A stretch of 44,324 nucleotides of DNA from Promethearchaeota archaeon (GCA_016839745.1 JAEOTS010000143.1:1-44324), one strand, 5' to 3'; counted from the stretch's first letter, positions 34,602 to 44,240 are shown. The notes: a model not told the origin generated them from the sequence alone. Translations and numbers: made by a program.

Positions 34602-35555
34602 TTAGACTTTATATTTTTTCATTTTCTTTTTTAACTTTCTGACTTCTTTTTTAAAAGCGAGATATTTCTCATGGGCGTCATTAGCATTCTTTTTATTTTT
34701 AATTAATTTACGTTCTAATTTTCTTTTTTTATATCCTAATGTTTCCTTTTTTTTAAGTAGTGCACGATCCCCAATTTCTTGCTCTAAATTTTTTAGCTGA
34801 AAGATTAATTCTTTTGTCCTTGTATTTTTTCCATTACGAATTTCTTTTAATTCATCCAATTTTTTAGTCTCTTTTTTTAATTTTAGTTTCAATTCTTTAT
34901 ATTTTTGCTTAACATCATTAATTTTTTCAAAAGTTTTGTCCATGATTCGATTTAACTCATCTAAAGCCTTATCTTTAAAAAGGTCGTGTTTTTCTCCGAT
35001 CGCATATACACAAACAATATGGGAATATCTTCGCTGCTCAATTATTTGGAAAGTAATTTGTCCGTCAGTTAGTTTCTTTTTATATTTTCCATCCTTGTCA
35101 TATTGATAATCATGCTTAAGCTCTGCTACTAAGTATTTCAAATAACTATTCTTAATAGTATCATGAGCACTATTTTTACTCTTATATTCCATATGACCAT
35201 AATGATGGGTTTTTAAAGCTTGATGGATATTATACATCTCTTCCAAATCCTTTAGGATATTTTTACGAGTAATATGAACTTCTTTGTCTCCTTTCTTCTT
35301 AAAATAGTCATAATGTGCATGAACATCGACTTGAGGATAAGCTTCAGTGCCCGAACTTTTAGAGCTAAATTCAACAAAGATATGAAATCTCCCATTTTCA
35401 TTTATCCTGATAAATTCTTTAGCAGAAATCCAGTTATTACCTTTTTTTAGTGCTTTCTTTTTCCTTCTCAAATGAATATAACCGATGGATTTAAACATAT
35501 CAATAATTTGTCGTTCTTCAACACCATAATATAACCTGTAATCGATACTAACCAT
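34602..35555 (-). CDS. Unknown protein with histidine-rich N-terminal domain and long C-terminal coiled coil
   Basis: About 317 residues. The N-terminal 200 contain strands and the motifs VDVHAHYDYF and HHYGHM, which could bind metal. From about residue 200 to the end there is a continuous lysine/glutamate-rich coiled coil (KYKELKLKLKKETKKLDEL and onward). I do not recognise the family. The frame opens with GTG at 35564, but the ATG at 35555 is preferred: GTGATC at about 35560 matches the anti-Shine-Dalgarno end of archaeal 16S rRNA. The histidine/aspartate cluster recalls phosphoesterase or nucleotidyl-transfer sites, without proof. Confidence 0.6.
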   Translation of the reverse strand: MVSIDYRLYYGVEERQIIDMFKSIGYIHLRRKKKALKKGNNWISAKEFIRINENGRFHIFVEFSSKSSGTEAYPQVDVHAHYDYFKKKGDKEVHITRKNILKDLEEMYNIHQALKTHHYGHMEYKSKNSAHDTIKNSYLKYLVAELKHDYQYDKDGKYKKKLTDGQITFQIIEQRRYSHIVCVYAIGEKHDLFKDKALDELNRIMDKTFEKINDVKQKYKELKLKLKKETKKLDELKEIRNGKNTRTKELIFQLKNLEQEIGDRALLKKKETLGYKKRKLERKLIKNKKNANDAHEKYLAFKKEVRKLKKKMKKYKV

Positions 35556-35767
35556 TAAGATCACTTAGATTTGGAGAATAAGAACTTGTTTAAAATTGAA
35601 TCTTTCTCATATCCCTTTTAGGATAATTATAAGGCTATTTGTTTAAATTTTTATGTATTAATTTAGAATTTATATTTTCATAGTAGGATGCCATTATAAT
35701 TTTCTTTTAAATAGACTGGTAATTTGATACAAGCAATAATGAATTACATTTTTTTAATGGTTATAAA

Positions 35768-35965
35768 TTGAAAGCTATTAATGATATTGTATTTGAATGT
35801 TTGAGACCGAAACTGGAATATATTTGTGGTAAGATTCAGAATAGTTTAGAGAATGTTACAGATGAGACAATGGAGCATCAGTCTGGTAAGATTGAGTCCT
35901 ATGCTACAGTAATACATGAAATGCTGAAATATATTGAAGGTAAAGCTGAGCCTCGTTTTAAATAA
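35768..35965 (+). CDS. Small helical protein of unknown function
   Basis: 65 residues read from the TTG at 35768 (no in-frame ATG nearby): MKAINDIVFECLRPKLEYIC, then amphipathic helices rich in Glu. Ordinary codon use and a following hairpin support it, but no ribosome binding site or domain is visible. It might be a small antitoxin-like or regulatory protein; that is a guess. Confidence 0.35.
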   Translation: MKAINDIVFECLRPKLEYICGKIQNSLENVTDETMEHQSGKIESYATVIHEMLKYIEGKAEPRFK

Positions 35966-35973
35966 AATTTAAG

Positions 35974-35992
35974 TAATAATCCTTAGTGGTTA
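35974..35992 (+). terminator. Hairpin after the 65-residue ORF
   Basis: AATAATCC-TTAGT-GGTTATT forms a 7-bp stem (one G-U) a few bases beyond the stop at 35965, followed by T-rich sequence. The rest of 35993-36289 is A/T-rich and I see no gene in it. Confidence 0.3.
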
Positions 35993-36289
35993 TTAAATCT
36001 CTCTGATTTTATTATTTGATTTTTGCAAGATATTTCCCTCAGATCATTACGTTTTAACAAATTTTAAAAATGAGAAATTTAATATTGATTTCAAAGAATG
36101 ATTGAACTTCCAGATTTTTCTGAAAGAAGCACTAATAAAAATTAAAGAATAAAATCCCCAGTTAAACGTGAATTATACGTTTGTAAGAAATACACCTTTT
36201 ATCGAAAATATTACCATATCCCATATTCACAGATCAAACCATTTGGACTTGATCAGTGAAAAATTTGGAGAATTAATAGCATAATAAAA

Positions 36290-37897
36290 TTATTTTTTTA
36301 AACAAAATCTTGTCGTTTTTTTTCCCTTTTTTACTATTAATTTCTCCTTATTAACTAATTCTTCTAATAGAGTTTTTGAGAAAGACCTAATCATAACATC
36401 ATATGTACGACATTTACTCTTTGTTTTGCTAATAAAATCAATTACAGTCTTTTCTTCCTTTGTTAAACCTTTAGACTTTTTTTCTTCTATATATTTTAGA
36501 ATTTTATCAATAAATTGATTATGATATTCTATACAATTTACATCATTTTCTTCTAATAGCTTCTTTGCATCAGAAGTATAATCTGGAGCAATAAATAGTA
36601 ATCTGTCTCTATTTTTTACAAATTCCCCCGACCTCATATAAATTTGAGTGTTTATCCAATTAATAAAATCTTCTGCCCATTTTTTATTACATGTTACTGA
36701 TTTAATTTCCCCAAATGCTCTTTGCTTAATTCTATTTCTTTCACTTATACTAGCAAAGATATCAAAGTTAAAGCCAGCAATTTTTTCTGGTTTTTCAGAT
36801 ATATTAACTCGTTTAAATCCCCCTTTTAAGAGAATAGGAACTGCTTTATATTGTCTTGCATCATTTTCATAAAGATCTTGTGCTTGATTTGATATTTCTT
36901 TAAATTGATCAATGTATTGATAAACCTTATTTGAAATTAATTTAACAAGGTTTCCTACATAAAAATCTAATGTTCCTTTAAGCTCTTTTAAAACTTCATT
37001 AACATTCAATTTTCCAAAAGTAAATTCCATTGTTTCGTCCAGTATCTTTTGCGTCAATATTTCTTTCTCAGCATTAGAAAAATCGCCTAGTTTTATCTCA
37101 TTTCCCTCAACGATTCGATAAAATTTATAAAAGTTTTCTCTTAAAGCTTCATAAGCATCCCTAAAGCATGTAAAGATTATATATACAGATGTATCATGCC
37201 TATCAATAATCCCTCTAAGAAATCTTGAAACTATAATCTCTGTTAGAATTCTCTCCTCATCTGACTTAATTAAAGATTCTAGTTCATCAACTAGAATAAC
37301 TACAATCCTATTATTTCTTTTTGCTAGCTGAATAACCCCCTCAATAACTTGAAAAATTTTGTCTTCTTCGATCTCATCAAGAAAATACGCTTTTGCAGGT
37401 ATTCTATCAGTTGCACTAGAAGAGAAAAGATTTTTTATATTTTTAATAATCTCATACCCTTTGAAAATATCGATTAATTCCTCGTCATCACACTGATTGT
37501 ACATATCTTCAAAATGTCTTGTCTCCATTATCGGAAAAATTTGTTTCATTATTGCTCTTATAAATTCATGGTGCTGTACAGTAGGTACATTTTCTAAATT
37601 AATTCTTATTAAAAGATATTTCTCTATTGATGTCATAAGACTTATTATTTGTTCAGTTCGATTTAAAATGGTAGATTTTCCAGATCCAAACATTCCTAAA
37701 ATTGGTCTAATTATTGACCCACCTAAACTCAATACGGATTGAATATCTTTTTCAATGTATTCATCCACCGTAGATACATTATAGTCATTTGGAGCTTGAA
37801 CATGAGTGTAATCAATCAGACGATTAACATATACTAAATTAGTGGGTAATCCCTTCTTTAAACGATTTAGTTTATTTAATAATTCTTTTCTGTTCAA
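36290..37897 (-). CDS. AAA-type ATPase fused to PD-(D/E)XK nuclease-like domain
   Basis: 535 residues. Residues 1-60 form a helical lead. Walker A GMFGSGKST is at 68-76 and Walker B VVILVDE at 199-205 with a following SLIKSDEE. An arginine-rich sensor region (FRDAYEALRENFYKF) follows, then a helical lid. At 375-460 the fold changes: FNFDIFA (Asp379), then FGEIKS (Glu397, Lys399), a long helix and DRLLFIAPDY. This is the D...ExK layout of Mrr-like restriction nucleases. A small winged-helix end follows (from about 475). The combination of DNA-translocating or remodelling ATPase and nuclease is typical of defence genes. Starts with TTG at 37897 behind a strong AAAGGTGA site, 11 bases after the upstream zinc-finger gene's stop: an operon. 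Confidence 0.75.
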   Translation of the reverse strand: MNRKELLNKLNRLKKGLPTNLVYVNRLIDYTHVQAPNDYNVSTVDEYIEKDIQSVLSLGGSIIRPILGMFGSGKSTILNRTEQIISLMTSIEKYLLIRINLENVPTVQHHEFIRAIMKQIFPIMETRHFEDMYNQCDDEELIDIFKGYEIIKNIKNLFSSSATDRIPAKAYFLDEIEEDKIFQVIEGVIQLAKRNNRIVVILVDELESLIKSDEERILTEIIVSRFLRGIIDRHDTSVYIIFTCFRDAYEALRENFYKFYRIVEGNEIKLGDFSNAEKEILTQKILDETMEFTFGKLNVNEVLKELKGTLDFYVGNLVKLISNKVYQYIDQFKEISNQAQDLYENDARQYKAVPILLKGGFKRVNISEKPEKIAGFNFDIFASISERNRIKQRAFGEIKSVTCNKKWAEDFINWINTQIYMRSGEFVKNRDRLLFIAPDYTSDAKKLLEENDVNCIEYHNQFIDKILKYIEEKKSKGLTKEEKTVIDFISKTKSKCRTYDVMIRSFSKTLLEELVNKEKLIVKKGKKTTRFCLKK

Positions 37898-37908
37898 AGA
37901 TTCACCTT

Positions 37909-38418
37909 TTATCTCATTTTGATTTGAATATATTTTTTACCTCTTCCAGTTTGAATAGTAAATATTCGCTCTTCCATTTGTAAATCATAAATTAAATCCT
38001 CAAAATAACCGTCTGAAATTTCTAATTCTCTACAAGTTCTTCTTTTTAAAATTTCAAAATCAACTCCATCTATATCTCCTGATGGGTTAAGATAATTATA
38101 TTCTTTAAATAATTGTCTTTTGAAATCCTTAAGTTTTATTTTTTTGTAAGGAGAAATAAGCTTATCAAATTTATTTTCAAGAGAGATTATTCGAGATTCT
38201 AAAGTTGTTAATTTAGTGGTTACCAATTCATTTTTTTGTGTGAAGTCTTCACTCTTTATAGTAGATTCTGTTAACTTTTTTGGAGATATAATAATTCTCT
38301 GTAGGCTTTTCTGTTGTTTTAATGCTTCTTGATGTTTTGGAGATTTTGTATGACGAGGATCATTAGGATTGATTAACATATGCCCACAAATAGGACATTT
38401 TATTTTCTTTTTCGCCAT
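37909..38418 (-). CDS. C2H2 zinc-finger / coiled-coil / winged-helix protein, partner of the ATPase-nuclease
   Basis: 169 residues in three parts. An N-terminal C2H2-type finger (C8, C11, H23, H29; CPICGHMLINPNDPRH then SPKH) resembles U1-type and DNA/RNA-binding fingers. A central coiled coil (about 65-92, TLESRIISLENKFDKLI) follows. The C-terminal winged-helix-like domain (about 100-169) has LKRRTCRELEISDGYFEDLI and a wing GRGKKYIQIK. It probably binds DNA as an oligomer and recruits or licenses the co-transcribed ATPase-nuclease. Direct pairing of the two genes (11-base gap) is seen; the division of labour is inference. Confidence 0.7.
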   Translation of the reverse strand: MAKKKIKCPICGHMLINPNDPRHTKSPKHQEALKQQKSLQRIIISPKKLTESTIKSEDFTQKNELVTTKLTTLESRIISLENKFDKLISPYKKIKLKDFKRQLFKEYNYLNPSGDIDGVDFEILKRRTCRELEISDGYFEDLIYDLQMEERIFTIQTGRGKKYIQIKMR

Positions 38419-38827
38419 TTCTTTACAAATTTTCTAGTAAATATATTATTAAAAAGATTTCATTTTATTTCATTTTTTACTAGCACATATAAAAGTGAAT
38501 AATATCAACTTTGTATTCTTACTTAAATATTTATATCCTTCTTATTTTTAAAAAATCAGGAAATTCAAGAAATATTAAAAAAATTATTAAGATGAAATAA
38601 TTATACATTCCCTCTTTTATAGAGACTTATTTGGAGCAGCCGATTTAAAAAATCAATTTATTATTTTCGCACTACTTAATAAGATCCGAAAAATTTGGTC
38701 AGTGTTAATCATTTAATTATCTGATTTATATTTTAGAATTAATTATTTATTATTATTGACAATTCTATCCAATTTTCAAATTACTGGCTATTATTGATTC
38801 AAGGTAAAAAAGAGGAAAAATTTTAAT

Positions 38828-41800
38828 ATGACATATGATAGATATATGAAGCAATTCATAAAACAGAATTTAAAACTCCTAACATCCCAATCTCAAAACC
38901 AAATAAAAGACCTTAAACGGAAAAAAAATGATTTTTGGAGGAAATTAAAAACTATCTCTATACCAAAAAACCAAGAAGTAGCGTACTCAACCATTGTGTA
39001 TCTGATAAAAACTAAAAGAATCTCTAATCAGGATGAATTTGATGATCTCATTAATATATCAGAATATCTAAGCAAATTTCTAATTATTAAAGATGTTGAG
39101 ACAATATTAACTGAAATTTATACTAAAACCGATCCATCATATTCAAAAACTTTCCTAAAAAAGGAAGATTTTAAGGAAATTAAAAAAGAAGATTACCATC
39201 AAATAAAAAAAAGAGATATAAATATTGACGATTTTCAAGCTTGTGAAGTAGATATAACATTTAAGGAAAAACTCGAGCTTTTAAGAAGGTATGGTTATGA
39301 TATTTTGATAAATAGATTTGAACCACTCTTAAGAACTACAATTATCAATGAAGTTTTAATAATTAATTATGGATCAAGAAATTGGATTCGAGAAATTCCT
39401 AAAGGTGTTATTGAAGCTTTAGAAGAAATGAAGGATTTAAACGCAAACATATGCACAATCGAAGATTTTTTCGAAGAATCTTTTTTTTGGTGTTTAAAAG
39501 AGATTGCTGTTTTTTCAGATCACTATAAACACTTAAATAACCTTATAAATAACCTTCCTAAAAATAAATTTATTGAGGTTATGGACAATTTAAATGAAAA
39601 CAGAAAAAAAATTTCTCACGCCAAGTCTACTTTCAGCGCTAGTGATTTGACGGATTTAATTTTTAATATAAAATTAATATGTCAAGGCGAATTGGGTAAA
39701 GGTATAATAGAGTATATTGATAATGAATTGTATCTTACTGCTGACGAGATTCCGTACATCTTTTTTGATGAATATGAATGTCCTAACAATCTACCTAGCG
39801 AAGATTATGATTTAGTTGGAGGTTTTATAGGACGGCAAAAAGAGATTAAGAGAGTAATACAGTTATTATATTCAGACCAAGATAGAATTGTATCTATAAA
39901 CGGTGCTGGGGGTATAGGAAAGACTGCTGTAGCATTAAAAGCATCTTATAAAATACTCGCTGATAGAAATAATCCATTTGAAGCAATAATGTGGTTTACT
40001 GCCAAAGAAGAAACATTAACAGCATATGGGATTGTCCCAGTTGATTCAAAAATTAAAACTAGTCTTAATTTAATTAAAGATATATTAAGCATTATTGATC
40101 CTGGGGTATTAGATATATTGGATCGATCAGATATTTCTCAAAAAATTTATGAGGATAATGTTTATAAAATTTTATCCTCAAGGAAATGTCTCTTAATAAT
40201 TGATAATTTAGAAACAATAAAGGATGAGGATATAATAGAGTTTATTAAAGATATTCCTCGTCCATCCCAAGTATTAATAACTAGCAGGAAAGGCTTAGGA
40301 GAGATTGAACGGAGATACGAACTACCTGACTTTGCTGAAAATGATGCTATTAAATTATTTAGAGTAATTGCTAGGGTAAGAAATAGAAAAGATTTATTAA
40401 AATTACCAGATGATAATATAAAAAATTTAGTGAGAAAAGTAAGATGTTATCCTCTTTTACTTAAATGGGCTATTGGAAGAGTTTGCTTAGGTAAAATCAT
40501 TTCAGAAGCTTTTTCAGAAATATATTCTGGAAAAAGTGATATTGCTCAATTTGTTTTCAACGATGTATTTAGTAGCTTAAAAAAAGAATCAAAATCTTGT
40601 TTATACAGTATGATCGTTTATGGTGACAAACCAATAACCAGACATTTTTTGATGCATCTGGCTAATTTGGATAGAGATACATTTGATGATGTTATAAGAG
40701 AACTTATTTTTGTATCCTTTGTTTATACAGAAAATATCAAAACTGAACGAGACTATGACATCAATTACTATATGCTGTCACTAACACGAGGATTTGTTAA
40801 ATATAAATTAAATGAGAATAAAAAAGAGTTTAATGCGATACAAAGCCGGCTTTTTGAATTGTCAAAACAAATTGAAGAATTTGATAAATCACATAAGATC
40901 TACTATCAATCATTAGAATCTATAGGTGTTACTACAGATGATGATAAAATCGCTTTTAATTATGTTAAATCAGCTAAGAGATACAAAAAGGTTGATGATA
41001 ATCAGAAAGCAGAAGAAGCTTTTGAATTGGCGATCGAAATCTCTCCAAATTTCCCTTATGCTTTGAATGAATTTGCTAAATTTAAATCAAAGCAGGGTTA
41101 TATTCATGAATCTAATGGACTTTTTGAAAAATCTATAAAAGCTGATCCTGATAACTGGCATTCCTACTTTCATTATGGGATTGATTTAAAACATCAAAAT
41201 AAAATTCATAAATCGATCGAAGCATTAGAGAAAGCGAAAGAATTGAATCCCAATTACTATGTGATACATAGCGTTTTAGCTAGGGTCTATACATTTCAAG
41301 GAGATTATGGTAAAGCTGATGATCTTTTTAATGAAGTCAATGAGAATGAGAAGTTTATCGATTACCGAAAAAAAATCATGAGGTTAGAACATCAAGCTGA
41401 CAATTACAATCGATGGTCGAGAACATATTTCGATAGAGGCGATTTTAATGGAGGATTAGAAAAATTATACAAAGCGTTAAATATTATTGAAATGGAGCGA
41501 AATAATATTACAGTTGACATATCTATCCTAAAACTAGAAAAAAGTATTTGCCTTGATATAGCAATAAGTTTATCCAAAAATAATAAATTTGATGAATCAT
41601 TACCCTATTTTAAGCGTGCCCATAAGAAGTTAAGGTTGAAGAGTGGCATAATTGTGAATGCTGATGAGGTGAGATCACGAGCATATTATTATATAGCAAA
41701 ATATGGTTTTGAAACAAATAAAATACTAAAAGAAAAAATTAATAAGTATATTAAAAAAGGTCTCTCCATATCACAGAAAAAAGAATATATTCAGAAATTT

Positions 41801-42079
41801 AAAAAATTAGCTCAATATGTTAATAATTTACCCGATGTACCCCTTTCAGAAAAGAAATATGGATATATAAAATATTTTAATTTTCAAAGGAAATATGGAA
41901 TTATCAATTCAGAGGGTGACTCGTATATCTTCTTTAAGCAGGGTTTTTATCAATATGTTGATGATAAAACCCTCATAGAGTTAGAAGGAAAAGATGTTTC
42001 TTTTATATTAAAAGACGATCCTAATAAACCAGGGAAGAAAGTGGCAACACTCATAACTTTTGAAGCAAATTTATCTTAA
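38828..42079 (+). CDS. HEPN - STAND (NB-ARC) NTPase - TPR - cold-shock-domain protein
   Basis: 1083 residues. The N-terminal region is helical; a HEPN-type RNase motif R-x4-H stands at R259-H264 (NENRKKISHAK). NB-ARC/STAND NTPase: GFIGRQKEI hook near 332, Walker A GAGGIGKT (359-366), Walker B LLIID (455-459) followed by NLE, sensor LITSRK, and a helical relay domain. TPR-like repeats lie at about 711-835 (QKAEEAFELAIEISPNFPYA, HKSIEALEKAKELNPNYYVI), and further helices follow. The C-terminal cold-shock/OB domain (about 1010-1079) shows YGYIKYFNFQRKYGIIN, SYIFFKQ and GKDVSFIL. STAND proteins stay closed until a ligand is bound by the repeats, then oligomerise and activate the effector. Here the predicted effector is HEPN RNA cleavage and the CSD may bind nucleic acid. 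A GAGGA site precedes the ATG. Confidence 0.8.
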   Translation: MTYDRYMKQFIKQNLKLLTSQSQNQIKDLKRKKNDFWRKLKTISIPKNQEVAYSTIVYLIKTKRISNQDEFDDLINISEYLSKFLIIKDVETILTEIYTKTDPSYSKTFLKKEDFKEIKKEDYHQIKKRDINIDDFQACEVDITFKEKLELLRRYGYDILINRFEPLLRTTIINEVLIINYGSRNWIREIPKGVIEALEEMKDLNANICTIEDFFEESFFWCLKEIAVFSDHYKHLNNLINNLPKNKFIEVMDNLNENRKKISHAKSTFSASDLTDLIFNIKLICQGELGKGIIEYIDNELYLTADEIPYIFFDEYECPNNLPSEDYDLVGGFIGRQKEIKRVIQLLYSDQDRIVSINGAGGIGKTAVALKASYKILADRNNPFEAIMWFTAKEETLTAYGIVPVDSKIKTSLNLIKDILSIIDPGVLDILDRSDISQKIYEDNVYKILSSRKCLLIIDNLETIKDEDIIEFIKDIPRPSQVLITSRKGLGEIERRYELPDFAENDAIKLFRVIARVRNRKDLLKLPDDNIKNLVRKVRCYPLLLKWAIGRVCLGKIISEAFSEIYSGKSDIAQFVFNDVFSSLKKESKSCLYSMIVYGDKPITRHFLMHLANLDRDTFDDVIRELIFVSFVYTENIKTERDYDINYYMLSLTRGFVKYKLNENKKEFNAIQSRLFELSKQIEEFDKSHKIYYQSLESIGVTTDDDKIAFNYVKSAKRYKKVDDNQKAEEAFELAIEISPNFPYALNEFAKFKSKQGYIHESNGLFEKSIKADPDNWHSYFHYGIDLKHQNKIHKSIEALEKAKELNPNYYVIHSVLARVYTFQGDYGKADDLFNEVNENEKFIDYRKKIMRLEHQADNYNRWSRTYFDRGDFNGGLEKLYKALNIIEMERNNITVDISILKLEKSICLDIAISLSKNNKFDESLPYFKRAHKKLRLKSGIIVNADEVRSRAYYYIAKYGFETNKILKEKINKYIKKGLSISQKKEYIQKFKKLAQYVNNLPDVPLSEKKYGYIKYFNFQRKYGIINSEGDSYIFFKQGFYQYVDDKTLIELEGKDVSFILKDDPNKPGKKVATLITFEANLS

Positions 42080-42443
42080 TATCACAAAATTTGTGGCGAG
42101 ATTATTTCATATCTTAACCAACGGGGATAGAGATTTTAGAAAGAAATCATATATGCAAATTAACCCCCAATGGATTGATCCTAAAACTAGAAATAAACTG
42201 AAAAAATTCCTTGATCTTGAAATGAAAACCAAATACCCAGAATTATCAAAATATTTACATTCCATGTTTAACTACAATAAATATCGAAAGCTTGACGCCC
42301 ATGAAAATCCTATAGTGAGATTCACCAATAGTATTGCATATTTTACAAAACCCGGAAAACAAGAAGTTGAGATGGATTTAAATGAAATCACTAAGATAAC
42401 CAATATTTATTCTTATTTTATTGAGAGTCTCTGTTTGTTCTAA
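42060..42443 (+). CDS. Small HEPN-like protein overlapping the STAND gene
   Basis: 127 residues from the TTG at 42060, overlapping the STAND gene's end by 20 bases (translational coupling). The motif YRKLDAHEN contains R76-x4-H81, the R-x4-6-H catalytic pair of HEPN RNases, in a helical setting (FVARLFHILTNGDRDFRKKS; RNKLKKFLDLEM). The ATG at 42152 is an alternative start but would cut conserved-looking helices. It is either an extra RNase effector or a regulatory partner of the HEPN domain in the STAND protein; dimerisation between the two would be natural for HEPN domains. Confidence 0.6.
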   Translation: MKQIYLNITKFVARLFHILTNGDRDFRKKSYMQINPQWIDPKTRNKLKKFLDLEMKTKYPELSKYLHSMFNYNKYRKLDAHENPIVRFTNSIAYFTKPGKQEVEMDLNEITKITNIYSYFIESLCLF

Positions 42444-42522
42444 TAATTTTGCTAAATTCCAGATGAGGAAAACATCTAAAGTTTTCTTCATAATGTTAGA
42501 TAACATTTAAAAAGGGAATTAT

Positions 42523-43895
42523 ATGACCGAAAAACAAGAAAATGTTGAAGCAAGAGTTAAATATCTTGTAAAAGAAATAGAACGCCATAACACCTCTACT
42601 ATAATGAGACTCCAGAAATCTCAGATGCGAAATATGATGCTCTGGAGGATGAGCTACGAGAACTTGATCCCGAAAACCCCATCTTGTTTAAAATCGGTTT
42701 GGATCGCTCAGAATTATTCACTAAGCGTGAGCATATAATTCCGATGTCCTCTCAGGATAAAGTAACTACTCCCTCAGAGTTTAAGAAATGGGCTAAAAAA
42801 CGTAATTATACTTTATTCATTATCCAGTTTAAATTGGATGGAATAAGTATCGAATTGCAATATGAGGATGGTATCTTTCAATATGCAATTACCAGAGGTG
42901 ATGGCAAAGTGGGAGATGATGTATCTGCAAATGTTATCAATATGAAAGGATTTATTCCAAAACTTAAGGATAATTTTACGGGTGCGGTACGTGCGGAAAT
43001 TTTATTACTTCATGATATATTCGAGCAAAAATATACTGATAAACAGAATTGTAGAAATGCAGCGGCAGGTATTGTAAGGAGAAAAGATGGTGTGGCAAGT
43101 GGTGATTTGAATTTAATCTATTATGATGCGATTAGCTTAAGTGATTATGTTATATTCAAAAGTGAGATAGAGAAGCTTAAATGGTTAAAAGAGCAAAATT
43201 TTCAAACGGTTAGAACTAAAACAGTTAAATCAGTACAGGAAGTAATCCAGGGTCGTGAAGAGGTGATGACTAATATCAGACATACACTGGAGTTTGATAT
43301 TGACGGTCTTGTTATTAAAGGTAAGGAAATTGATGTAGAGGATATGAAGCGAGCAAAACCGATGAAACAGGTTGCTTTTAAGTTTCAAGTGGAGGAGATT
43401 GAAACTGTATTGTTAGATGTGGAATGGAGTATTAGTGGGCATAATTACACCCCTGTTGCAATTGTTGAAACAGTAAACCTCATGGGCACCACAGTGAGCA
43501 GAGCGAGTTTAGCCAATCCTAATTTGATCAAAGAACTTGGTCTAAAGATCGGTTCAGAAGTGATGATTAGTAAGCGAGGAGATATCATACCCAAAATTGA
43601 AAGTGTAATTAATACTTCAACAAATGCGAAAGAAATTAAAATTCCTCAAATATGTGAAGTATGTGATACCAAGCTAATTAATGAAGGAACACGGTTATAT
43701 TGTCCCAATGAACAATGTCCAAAACGATATTACCATCGAGTTCGGAAATGGATTCGCAAATTAGGTGTCAAGCATTTTAGTGAAAAATTAATGTTAAAAC
43801 CCTTATTTGACAATGGAAAATTGAAGAATATCGCTCGATTTGAGGGTGTCCAATTATTGCTTCAATTTGGTATAATCCCAATTAGCAATTCTTAG
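42523..43895 (+). pseudogene. ligA: NAD-dependent DNA ligase (LigA), frameshifted and C-terminally truncated
   Basis: Starts well (ribosome site AGGGA before ATG 42523) with domain Ia residues ARVKYLVKEIERHN, then loses the frame. The continuation HLYYNETPEISDAKYDALED lies in another frame from 42591, so one base is missing near 42591. From there LigA landmarks run intact to about 43840: adenylated Lys in KLDG, TRGDGKVGDD, NCRNAAAGIVRR, DGLVIKGKE, OB motif TPVAIVETVNLMGTTVSRAS, and the four-Cys finger CEVC...CPNEQC. The HhH and BRCT domains are absent; near 43836 the frame probably shifts again. LigA is mainly bacterial (some archaea and viruses have it), so acquisition followed by decay is likely. 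A sequencing error cannot be excluded for the first shift. Confidence 0.8.
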
Positions 43896-44230
43896 AATAG
43901 TATCTAGCCCAAATTTTTGCAATCGTCCCCATTTTTTTTAATAATGAGGAATTTACTCAGAATTTTCAAACTCAGTTCACATAAGAGCTTTATAAGAATA
44001 GTTCGTTCTAACTCACTATAAATGCTATGAATTTAAAAGGGAAAAAAAGGAGAGGATACAAATAAATCAAAATGCGAAGGGAAAGAAGTTCAAAGGTGAA
44101 AAAACATGTGATTTATTTGCTAATTCCTTCAGCTTTGATATGGTATCGATATATTTAAATAAAAATTTATAAAAATTTCAACAAATTTCAATAAATTTTA
44201 AATTTTATTCAAAATAAATAATATTGGTTC

Positions 44231-44240
44231 TATAATATTT
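44231..44240 (+). promoter_or_regulatory. Putative TATA box of the Lrp/AsnC gene
   Basis: TATAATATTT, about 28-37 bases upstream of the ATG at 44268. The preceding 43896-44230 holds no gene I can support, only A/T-rich sequence. Confidence 0.4.

Noticed and set aside
44072..44158. 28-codon ORF (MRRERSSKVKKHVIYLL...) preceded by a GGAG-like site
   Set aside because: Ribosome site is 14 bases or more away, no known family and no conservation evidence; too short to support alone.
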